Positions 1 through 4,721 of a stretch of 6,293 nt of DNA are shown here, piece after piece (positions within the stretch are counted from its first letter, which is position 1; the number at the start of each line of letters is the position of its first letter). The translations under genes and the position numbers were made by a program. The stretch is from assembly GCF_001556045.1 (NCBI RefSeq), contig NZ_LSIC01000142.1, positions 1-6,293 of the forward strand, read 5' to 3'. Under the pieces are notes generated by a model. It had not been told where the DNA came from and did no database searches. It saw nothing but the letters and a program-made list of their open reading frames with translations. This DNA comes from Bradyrhizobium sp. CCH5-F6. Its GTDB lineage: Bacteria > Pseudomonadota > Alphaproteobacteria > Rhizobiales > Xanthobacteraceae.

Positions 1-435
1 CGAAGCTCTCTCATCCTGATTGACGCTCCACTGTCACCCTGATTGCCGCGCGGCAACTTCGCCAGCCCCGACTTGCCCGAGTCCGTCTTGATCATGAGCG
101 TGATCGCGGTGGATGCTTGATCGGTTTCGTCGCTTCACCTTGAGAACGTTTTTCGCGATGGAACCATAGAAATTCGTCTGCGACCTGTCAACCTGCCGTT
201 AAACTGCGTGTTGTTGTCAAGCTGACATTCCTTCTCTCCAGTGGCACAGACGGTAGCGATTACTCCGTCGGAGCTGGTCGGGGTTGCGGAGACGGCGATC
301 GCAGCTGGCGAGACGATCGCTTAGCAGGATTGGATCAATCCAGACCACCGATGTCCGCTGTTGGAACGTTTGAAGAAAACTGCCGTTTGCAGCCTCGGAG
401 CAGAGGGTGCTGCGGTGCGCTGCAAGCTCCAAGAG

Positions 436-455
436 TGCCGATTGTAGTATCGGCA
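436..455. repeat. 7-bp perfect inverted repeat, 6-base spacer
   Basis: TGCCGAT at 436-442 pairs with ATCGGCA at 449-455 around the spacer TGTAGT. It could be an operator-like dyad or a weak hairpin about 160 bases upstream of the permease gene. No regulator is recognisable nearby that would explain it, and a 7-bp match of this kind can occur by chance. Confidence 0.3.
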
Positions 456-482
456 TGAGTAGAACCATGAACATGAGCACAC

Positions 483-504
483 GCGGCTATGATGCGGCTA
501 TGAT
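483..504 (+). repeat. 11-bp tandem duplication
   Basis: GCGGCTATGAT occurs twice in direct succession (483-493 and 494-504), followed by GATG, which extends the pattern by part of a unit. Two perfect copies suggest replication slippage in sequence that is not under coding constraint. A repeat unit of 11 shifts any reading frame that crosses it, which fits the view that this stretch is no longer coding. Confidence 0.5.
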
Positions 505-602
505 GATGTGTACCGGGCCGAGGAGAAGGCGCTGCATGTCTGACGGACCTGAGCCGGTCAGCGGCCGGAGCCGATCATGTCACCGATGACAATCCCGGCT
601 AT

Positions 603-614
603 GGAGCCCTGATG
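603..614 (+). promoter_or_regulatory. Shine-Dalgarno GGAG and TGATG stop/start overlap
   Basis: GGAG at 603-606 lies five bases before the ATG at 612-614, a normal spacing, and supports that start. The ATG overlaps a TGA (610-612) of another frame as TGATG, an arrangement typical of translational coupling in operons. Here the upstream frame appears decayed, so the overlap may be a relic. Confidence 0.55.
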
Positions 615-1298
615 TCGGCTTGGGCCTACACGCTCATCCCTGCCGTCGCGTCGGTGTTGGGGGCGGCCGTCACCGCCGTGCGCCAACCCGGCCCGTCGCT
701 TGCCAGCGCCATCCAGCACCTCGCGGCGGGCGTTCTGTTTGCTGCGGTAGCGGGCGAGATCCTGCCCGACCTCAAGCACCAGCAATCTCCCATCGCGGTG
801 ATTGTGGGTGGAGCCCTCGGTGTTGCCCTGATGCTCCTGGTCAAGCGTCTGGGAGAGACAGCGAAAGGCTCGACCGGGCTCATCGTGACCGTCGGGATCG
901 ACATCCTGGTCGATGGGCTCGTCCTCGGTATCGGCTTCGCCGCCGGAGCAAAGCAAGGTCTGCTGCTCACGGGCGCACTCACGCTCGAGGTACTGTTCCT
1001 CGGGCTCGCGCTTGCGTCCGAGCTCAAGCAGACAAGCGGCTCGGCGGCGCGCGTAATCGGTATTGTGGCCGGTCTCGCGGTCTTGCTGCCGGTGGGCGCC
1101 CTCCTGGGCACGCCGGTCGGCGCGCTGCCCGGTCCCTACCTCGCCGGCTTCTTTGCCTTCGCGCTCGTCGCGCTGCTCTATCTCGTCACGGAAGAGCTGC
1201 TCGTAGAGGCGCATGCCGTACCCGAGAAACCCTGGACCACCGCGATGTTCTTCGTCGGCTTCCTGGGCATGCTGGTCATCGAGGAGATCGTCGCCTGA
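612..1298 (+). CDS. ZIP-like metal permease with altered metal site
   Basis: The 228-residue product is almost entirely hydrophobic, with about eight membrane segments near residues 5-22, 35-54, 60-79, 89-113, 116-138, 146-167, 174-193 and 209-228, the number expected for ZIP (SLC39-type) transporters, which carry divalent metals into the cytoplasm. Segment 2 has the family-like AGVLFAAVAGEILPD and segment 7 runs into VTEELLVEAH. In segments 4 and 5, where ZIP proteins usually carry HNxxD/EG and HExxHE, this protein has IDILVDGLVLG (Asp97, Asp101) and LEVLFLGLA (Glu126 kept, both His lost). The binding site is therefore altered, and substrate and direction cannot be read from the sequence. 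The start is fixed by GGAG five bases upstream. The gene is intact, unlike the mgtC and small Cys/His genes that follow on the same strand. Family assignment is fairly firm; transport activity is inference. Confidence 0.8.
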   Translation: MSAWAYTLIPAVASVLGAAVTAVRQPGPSLASAIQHLAAGVLFAAVAGEILPDLKHQQSPIAVIVGGALGVALMLLVKRLGETAKGSTGLIVTVGIDILVDGLVLGIGFAAGAKQGLLLTGALTLEVLFLGLALASELKQTSGSAARVIGIVAGLAVLLPVGALLGTPVGALPGPYLAGFFAFALVALLYLVTEELLVEAHAVPEKPWTTAMFFVGFLGMLVIEEIVA

Positions 1299-1345
1299 AG
1301 GAGTCCGCGCTCGTGCCGGCCATGTCTTCTGACCAGCGCAAATAA

Positions 1346-1367
1346 ACGGCGGCCCTTCGGGCGCCGT
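1346..1367 (+). terminator. GC-rich hairpin after the permease gene (no U-run)
   Basis: ACGGCGGCCC and GGGCGCCGT form a nine-pair stem with one bulged G and a TTC loop, 47 bases after the permease stop codon. Position and stability suit a transcription terminator, but GGAAGTTGG follows instead of a run of T, so it is not a classic intrinsic terminator. It may only protect the 3' end of the transcript or pause polymerase. Confidence 0.35.
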
Positions 1368-1446
1368 GGAAGTTGGCCCTTACGGACATGGCTTGGACGT
1401 GACAGTGAGAGTAAGCCGTATCGCACGAGAGTAGCTTGCAGTTCTG

Positions 1447-1494
1447 TTTAAAGAGACCTTTTATTTACGTTTACAATCCTTGGTTTTTGGGAGG
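1447..1494 (+). promoter_or_regulatory. Candidate promoter and RBS of the broken mgtC-type gene
   Basis: A short AT-rich island interrupts GC-rich DNA here. TACAAT at 1472-1477 resembles a -10 box, with TTTAAA at 1447-1452 as a poor -35 at a long 19-base spacing. GGGAGG at 1489-1494 is a good Shine-Dalgarno for a GTG at 1506. The site stands directly before the mgtC remnant, which is the main reason to report it. Promoter calling by eye in this group of bacteria is unreliable. Confidence 0.25.
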
Positions 1495-1868
1495 TGGCGT
1501 TTCACGTGATCGACCTCGCGGCTGCCTAAGCACTCGCGGTGCCGATCGGCTGGGACCGAGCGGGAGTAGCGCGCGGGCGGCATCCGGACCTTCCCCCTCG
1601 TCGCCGTCGCCTCCTGCGGTTCCGTGCTCGTCGCCATCTGCATGCTCGTGCGGGCTCGACACGACAGGCTCGCATCCTGGAAGGCTTGATCACGGGTGTG
1701 AGCTTCATCGGCGACGGTGCGATACCCAAATATGCCGGTCGCCCCTCCGGCACGTCAACCGCGGCCAGCCTCTGGGCCACAGGCGCGAGTCGGGCGGCGA
1801 TGGGCTACGGCCTGTACTGCCATCTTGAGCCTCGTTACCTAACTGACGCTGCGCTATTTTGCGGGTGA
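1494..1868 (+). pseudogene. MgtC/SapB-family membrane protein, broken
   Basis: Three frames together rebuild an MgtC/SapB N-terminal membrane domain. From GTG 1494 or 1506 the sequence reads VIDLAAA, a TAA stop (1527-1529), then ALAVPIGWDR, the counterpart of the family's GALIGLER segment. A second frame (about 1576-1670) gives GGIRTFPLVAVASCGSVLV, like the AGLRTHxLVALGAAL segment. The first frame resumes at 1674 with ILEGLITGVSFIGDGA, matching the GIGFLGAG motif, and TSTAASLWATGASRAAMGYG, matching LTTAASLWVTAAIG. A further shift near 1822 gives ILSLVT, a TAA (1840-1842) and LTLRYF. That makes two in-frame stops and at least three frame changes, so no full product is possible. MgtC proteins act in survival at low magnesium and in intracellular life; this copy is dead unless the reading is faulty. 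It follows the ZIP-like permease on the same strand. Confidence 0.8.
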
Positions 1869-2108
1869 AGCGGGCCGCGCGCCGCGGCGCGGGCGACGCC
1901 GATGCTAGGATCCGAAGCCGATCCAGAGGAACCGGGCACCAATACGGCTCTGCATTCATCGGCCGACGTGCCAAACCGGGGAAGGACAGCAGATTCGGTA
2001 TCTCGCGCAGGTTCGCTTGAGGCCGTCCCAGACGATGAAGCGCCTTATCCCGGCAAGAGGAAGGCCTACCTTGTGCCTGCTTGCGGCAGAACAAAGATCA
2101 GGGGTGCG

Positions 2109-2472
2109 ATGACGAGCCTGCGGCACCTTTGGACTAGCGACCCAGCGCGCCTGCTGCGTGCTGCCTTGGCAAGCCTCATGGTTTTCGCGTTCGCCTTCTC
2201 GGTCATCAGCTCCGAAACTGCGACGGCACTGAGTTCCATCCAGAGTGATGGTCTGCTGCTCGTCGCATCCGGCCCCGGATCATGCAAACTCGGGCGACCT
2301 AGCGGATGCAGGAATCCTGCTTCATGTCCAGTGCGGATGTCACCGTTTGATGCAGGCCGAGCCGGTCGCGTTAGAACCGGCCCAGATGGCTCACATGATC
2401 GTCTATCCCGTCCCGACCGAGCCGCTCGCGATCGGCGTCCTGCTCACCAGCGCTCCGTGGACGATGCGCTGA
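2109..2472 (+). pseudogene. Small exported Cys/His protein, frameshifted
   Basis: The ATG at 2109 has AGGGGTG five bases or less upstream. The first frame gives a basic start (MTSLRHLW...ARLLR) and a hydrophobic segment (ALASLMVFAFAFSVISS), which looks like a signal peptide or membrane anchor, then LSSIQSDGLLLVASG. At a run of four C (2273-2276) the sensible reading moves by one base and continues PDHANSGDLADAGILLHVQCGCHRLMQAEP, ending at the TGA at 2470-2472. Removing one C would give an open frame of about 120 residues. The CGCH cluster with several His suggests a periplasmic metal-binding role, as in small proteins next to heavy-metal efflux genes, but I cannot name a family. The end may be lost to the IS21 remnant that begins at about 2451. 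It lies between the mgtC remnant and the mobile-element remnants. Confidence 0.5.
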
Positions 2473-2513
2473 TCCTGCATGCCAACATCCGCGGACCGCG
2501 CTACTAAAGCTAG
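2451..2513 (+). pseudogene. istA: C-terminal end of IstA transposase (IS21 family)
   Basis: The frame gives RSVDDALILHANIRGPRY and stops at TAA 2505-2507. An ending of the form H-x-N-(I/V)-R-G-x-x-Y-Y is a hallmark of IstA proteins as I know them. The next codons are AGC TAG, so the original end was probably RGPRYYS with a stop at 2511-2513, and the TAA may be a mutated tyrosine codon. IstA is the DDE transposase of the element; its catalytic part is absent. The left limit is uncertain because the preceding sequence blends into the small Cys/His protein gene. Confidence 0.6.
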
Positions 2514-2524
2514 GGGATCATCCC

Positions 2525-2623
2525 TTGCTCACCCATCCGACCCTCGATCGCCTCAACGTCCTCGGCCTCCACGGCATGGCCAAGGCCTTCGCCGACATCG
2601 AAGCTGCCGGTGAGGCGCGCGGC
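2525..2623 (+). pseudogene. istB: N-terminal end of IstB helper ATPase (IS21 family)
   Basis: Starting at the TTG at 2525, with GGGGA seven bases upstream, the frame reads LTHPTLDRLNVLGLHGMAK and then AFADIEAAGEARG, which is the conserved start of IstB proteins. Similarity stops after about residue 33; the frame then runs RSASNPI to a TGA at 2645-2647. IstB is an AAA+ ATPase that assists IstA and is normally about 250 residues, so its Walker motifs are all missing. The spacing from the istA end is normal for IS21 elements, which shows that the two fragments come from one copy. Confidence 0.75.
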
Positions 2624-2717
2624 CGATCGGCCTCAAATCCCATATGACTCCAACGCTCACCGCCTCGGGAAGGCACGAGCGCATTGCGCCGCCTGAAATG
2701 TTCCTGAATGCTAGGCC

Positions 2718-2768
2718 GTTGCCTCACTCCCCAGTGGAATGGGACAGCGGGGGCGATAACGAGGCAAC
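2718..2768 (+). promoter_or_regulatory. Hairpin covering the transposase Shine-Dalgarno
   Basis: GTTGCCTC at 2718-2725 pairs perfectly with GAGGCAAC at 2761-2768, and CCCC (2729-2732) can pair with GGGG (within 2749-2753) inside. The GAGG of the 3' arm (2761-2764) is the only Shine-Dalgarno candidate for the transposase ATG at 2774. In the RNA it would be masked. Insertion sequences often use such a fold to prevent expression from outside transcripts. That role here is inferred from the sequence alone. Confidence 0.5.
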
Positions 2769-2773
2769 TGAGC

Positions 2774-3858
2774 ATGGCGACTCGAAGAGAACTGACGGTC
2801 GCTGTGGGGCAGCGCTACAGAGAGGCGAGCCGCGCGGAGAAGGTGCGAATGCTCGACGGCTTTGTGGTTGTGACGGACTTTCATCGAAAGCACGTGATGC
2901 GCCTGCTCCGAAGGCATCCTCGGTTCGGCACAGCCGTCGCCGGATTTAAGAGGAAGCTGAACGAAATGCGCTGGTAGTTCTTTGGGAGGCCTCGGACCGG
3001 TTTGTGGCAAGAGACTGAAAGCGCTGCTGCCGCTCCGGATCGAGTCGATGGAACGGAACGGCCACATGGGCCTGGCGCCTGAAATCCGCGCGAAGCTGCT
3101 GGCGATGAGCGCGTCGACGGTCGACCGGGCGCTGGTCAAGATCCGACAGGAGGGCGGGCGCCAGCGCCGTCGGCCGGTGGCGAGCGCATTGCGACGGAGC
3201 AACCCGGTACGGACGTCCGCCGACTGGAAGGATCCGGCGCCGGACTTTGTTGAAGCCGATCTAGTCGCCCACAGCGGACCCTCGGCGCGCGGCAGTTTTA
3301 TCCAGACGCTGGTGCTCACGGATATTGCGACCGGTTGGACGGAGTGTGCGCCGTTGCTGGTGCGCGAGCAACGCTCCTGAGCACCGTGTTGACAGAGCTT
3401 CGCCGTCAGCTGCCGATTTCGCTCCAGGGCATCGATACCAACAATGATTCTGTTTTCATAAACGAGACGCTGAAAGCGTATTGCGAGCAGGCGAACATTG
3501 TCTTCACGCGTTGCCGACCTTACCGCAACAATGACCAGGCATTTGTCGAACAGAAGAACGGAGCCGCGGTCCGACGGATGATTGGTTATCGGCGGTTTTA
3601 GGGGCTCGAGGCGGCTGCGTTGCTCGCAGAACTCTATCGTTCAGTGCGCCTGTTCTTAAACTTCTTCCGGCCGCCGTTCAAGCTGATCGGAAAGCAACGC
3701 GATGGCGCACGCGGCCAGAAATCTTATAGTGCGCCGACGACGCCGCATCAGCGGCTGACCGCCGACCCACGTACCTCCGATGCGGTTCGGGCCCGACTGC
3801 AGGAAATCTGCATCAGCTTGGACCCGGTCGCGTTGCTGCGTGACATTCGGGCGGCGAC
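2774..3858 (+). pseudogene. ISNCY-type DDE (integrase-core) transposase, multiply disrupted
   Basis: The start MATRRELTVAVGQRYREASR and the core match a rhizobial ISNCY-type transposase family as I know it. The protein is rebuilt by changing frame: the first frame runs to about 2946, the next (EEAERNALVVLWEASDR) to 3000, the third (VCGKRLKALL...) to about 3370, the last from 3371 on. Each change behaves like one missing base. In the last frame an amber TAG (3599-3601) interrupts GYRRF/GLEAA. Core motifs are visible: FVEADLVAHSG (first Asp), GIDTNNDSVFIN (second acidic block) and FVEQKNG (Glu). The reading then gives FFRPPFKLIG, DPRTSDAVRARL and LLRDIRAA before similarity stops at about 3858. 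Relatives continue for a further domain, missing here. Three frameshifts and a stop mean that no active enzyme is made. Confidence 0.8.
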
Positions 3859-3917
3859 AAATTGCGGACCGTCATGTCCTCGATCATGCGTCGGCGGAGA
3901 GGGCTCACCTGGGTCAT
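3852..3917 (-). pseudogene. N-terminal stub of an IS-associated tyrosine recombinase
   Basis: Reading leftward from the ATG at 3917-3915, the sequence gives MTQVSPLRRRMIEDMTVRNL, then SP, the usual start of tyrosine recombinases (phage-integrase type) that accompany IS91-like elements in rhizobia. In relatives NLSP is followed by AT and the SAM-like DNA-binding domain; here PPEC follows and the frame soon stops (3813-3815). Only about 22 residues remain, without any catalytic Arg-His-Tyr residues. The start is strongly supported by AGGAGG seven bases upstream. The stub abuts, head to tail end, the plus-strand ISNCY transposase. The short plus-strand open frame over this stretch is its antisense shadow. 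Confidence 0.7.
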
Positions 3918-3924
3918 CGGAAAA

Positions 3925-3978
3925 CCTCCTGTCTGAAGGGTTGGGCTCTGAAAACCCTCGATCCTCTCAGACAGGAGG
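3925..3978 (-). promoter_or_regulatory. Long hairpin masking the recombinase Shine-Dalgarno
   Basis: CCTCCTGTCTGA (3925-3936) and TCAGACAGGAGG (3967-3978) are a perfect 12-bp inverted repeat. Inside, AGGGTT (3937-3942) pairs with AACCCT (3953-3958), extending the stem to 18 pairs with an eight-base bulge on one side. Read on the minus strand, the 3' arm ends in AGGAGG, the Shine-Dalgarno seven bases before the recombinase ATG at 3917. The RNA fold would hide it completely. The same palindrome in single-stranded DNA could instead be a recombinase or transposase binding structure. A reading frame open from a TTG at 4001 runs through the hairpin in phase with that ATG, so leader translation could open it. 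Confidence 0.6.
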
Positions 3979-4003
3979 CGGCCGTTACCACCTCTCCTCA
4001 AAT

Positions 4004-4017
4004 GCCGCGCCAGCGGC
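4004..4017. repeat. Small GC-rich hairpin in the recombinase leader
   Basis: GCCGC (4004-4008) and GCGGC (4013-4017) flank a four-base loop. It lies between the two large palindromes and makes the whole leader strongly structured. Alone it would not be notable. Confidence 0.35.
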
Positions 4018-4039
4018 TTCGTTCAATCCTCAAAACGAA

Positions 4040-4080
4040 ATTGCAGGGTTCCGATGCCCGAAGCATCAAAACCCTGCAAT
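4040..4080 (-). terminator. 41-base palindromic hairpin, probable terminator of the marR-type gene
   Basis: ATTGCAGGGTT (4040-4050) pairs with AACCCTGCAAT (4070-4080), and GATGC (4053-4057) with GCATC (4063-4067), leaving one two-by-two mismatch and a five-base loop: 16 pairs in all. On the minus strand the stem is followed by TTCGTTTTG, and it begins 70 bases after the stop of the MarR-type gene, which fits an intrinsic terminator. On the plus strand no T-run follows. It could alternatively belong to the end of the IS91-like element whose recombinase stub lies just beyond. Confidence 0.5.
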
Positions 4081-4149
4081 CTCAAAACAGGTCACAACGA
4101 ATAATCCGACCCCAGATCAATCGCTTAGCCGCTCTTCACGGACGACTTT

Positions 4150-4650
4150 TTAGTCCTCGATCTGCAACCTCACACGACAACGACCAATACACCGCTCAAG
4201 CTGCTGCAGCAGTTCTATCGTGTGCAATGTCGCTGCCTCGCCCATTTCCTTCTTGATGGACGCAGTCACCGCGTCCCTGCTGCTTTGTATTCCAGCAAGG
4301 TCCTTGAGAGCCTTCGGCGTAGCGGAAAGATAGACTAGTCGCTTATCAGTGCTCGAGCTTTTCCTTCGGATTAGGCCGAGTTCTTCCAATGGTCTCGATT
4401 GGTTGACGATGAACGAGCCATTTACTCGCAAAGCCTCAGCAACGGATTTGACCTGGAGACCCCCGCATTGGTGAGCCTCTGCGATGACAACCAACATATT
4501 CCATTGCGGAACAGTCAGCCCCATCTTGCTTGCCCATGCGGTTTGAACCTTCGAGATAAGAACATCAACAGATCGGACCGCTCTAACGATCTGTTCAACC
4601 AGTTCGGGGGGCCGTGCCCGGGCCTCATTGGGGGCCATAAGGTCCACCAT
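4150..4650 (-). CDS. MarR-family winged-helix transcriptional regulator
   Basis: The 166-residue product has the MarR layout: an N-terminal dimerisation helix (about residues 15-42), helix segments ending in GLTVPQWNMLVVIAE (44-58), a helix-turn-helix (GLQVKSVAEAL, then VNGSFIVNQSRPLEELGLI, 64-94) and a beta-wing RRKSSSTDKRLVYLSAT (95-111) with the conserved Asp-Lys-Arg turn. The C-terminal helices (about 112-166) complete the dimer interface. Such proteins bind DNA as dimers and often sense small phenolic ligands or oxidants; no ligand can be inferred here. I chose the ATG at 4650; a GTG at 4653 and an ATG at 4638, the latter with GGTGGA before it, are alternatives, and none has a strong Shine-Dalgarno. 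The gene follows the porin on the same strand after 71 bases that include a terminator, so it may have its own promoter or depend on read-through. The porin is a candidate target by proximity only. Confidence 0.85.
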   Translation of the reverse strand: MVDLMAPNEARARPPELVEQIVRAVRSVDVLISKVQTAWASKMGLTVPQWNMLVVIAEAHQCGGLQVKSVAEALRVNGSFIVNQSRPLEELGLIRRKSSSTDKRLVYLSATPKALKDLAGIQSSRDAVTASIKKEMGEAATLHTIELLQQLERCIGRCRVRLQIED

Positions 4651-4663
4651 CACTCAATAAAGC

Positions 4664-4692
4664 AAGAAAACCCCCGGCATTCCCGCCGAGGG
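4664..4692 (-). terminator. Intrinsic terminator of the porin gene
   Basis: On the minus strand CCCTCGGC (4692-4685) pairs with GCCGGGGG (4678-4671), eight pairs with one G-T, around GGGAAT, and is followed by TTTTCTTG. It begins 30 bases after the porin stop codon. This is a textbook factor-independent terminator. It ends only about 14 bases before the ATG of the MarR-type gene, which leaves very little room for a separate promoter. Confidence 0.8.
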
Positions 4693-4721
4693 CTCTTGGA
4701 GGTCACGTCGTTTGACTAAGC

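Larger units (their letters stand above)
1..611. other. No recognisable gene; possible decayed coding remnant
   Basis: I translated this stretch in several frames and recognised no protein family. Open frames here are short or lack a credible start and ribosome binding site. One weak hint of old coding sequence is the frame that ends in the TGA at 610-612: read upstream it gives YDDVYRAEEKALHV, then two stops (541-543 and 550-552), then AGQRPEPIMSPMTIPAMEP. Just before it the same frame reads HEHEHT. Its final TGA overlaps the ATG of the next gene. This could be the stop-riddled end of a gene once translationally coupled to the ZIP-like permease, but it could equally be chance. The only other structure seen is the two small repeats listed separately. 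Confidence 0.4.
2451..2623 (+). mobile_element. IS21-family remnant, istA end plus istB start only
   Basis: The stretch keeps the junction of the two genes of an IS21-family element: the last residues of IstA followed 12-18 bases later by the first 33 residues of IstB. Everything to the left (most of istA) and to the right (most of istB) is gone, and no terminal inverted repeats are present. Deletion or insertion from both sides must have left this core. It cannot move on its own. Confidence 0.65.
2718..3858 (+). mobile_element. ISNCY-type insertion sequence remnant
   Basis: This element holds one decayed DDE transposase gene and its leader. The true left end is not visible: I could not find a terminal inverted repeat matching anything on the right side. 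The right part is cut off where the minus-strand recombinase fragment begins (about 3851-3857), so the element has lost its right end and the last part of the transposase. Coordinates are therefore the extent that I can recognise, not real termini. Confidence 0.55.

Noticed and set aside
198..220. Minus-strand promoter suggested by TTGACA at 220-215
   Set aside because: The nearest -10-like TTTAAC leaves a spacer of only 11 bases and there is no gene downstream on that strand.
217..480. Minus-strand open frame of 87 residues in the left region
   Set aside because: It begins with a hydrophobic stretch but has no family resemblance and no clear Shine-Dalgarno, so I could not support it as a gene.
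558..1214. Minus-strand open frame of 218 residues over the permease gene
   Set aside because: It is rich in Arg, Glu, Asp, Gln and Gly with no domain, as expected from the antisense of a hydrophobic membrane protein.
620..1345. Plus-strand open frame of 241 residues in another frame over the permease gene
   Set aside because: Arg-rich shadow frame; the overlapping frame has a Shine-Dalgarno and eight membrane segments.
2109..2507. Single uninterrupted reading of the small-protein region to 2507
   Set aside because: The middle of that frame is Arg/Pro/Asp-rich and looks non-coding, while the neighbouring frame carries the Cys/His-rich sequence; its end matches the IstA C-terminus and belongs to another gene.
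3925..4080. CRISPR array or attC-like site
   Set aside because: The palindromes differ in sequence and length, with no regular repeat-spacer pattern and no cassette or integrase context beyond the recombinase stub.
3780..4256. Plus-strand open frame that seemed to continue the transposase C-terminus
   Set aside because: The stretch RHVLDHASAERAHLG is the antisense of the recombinase start MTQVSPLRRRMIED; transposase similarity already ends at about 3858.
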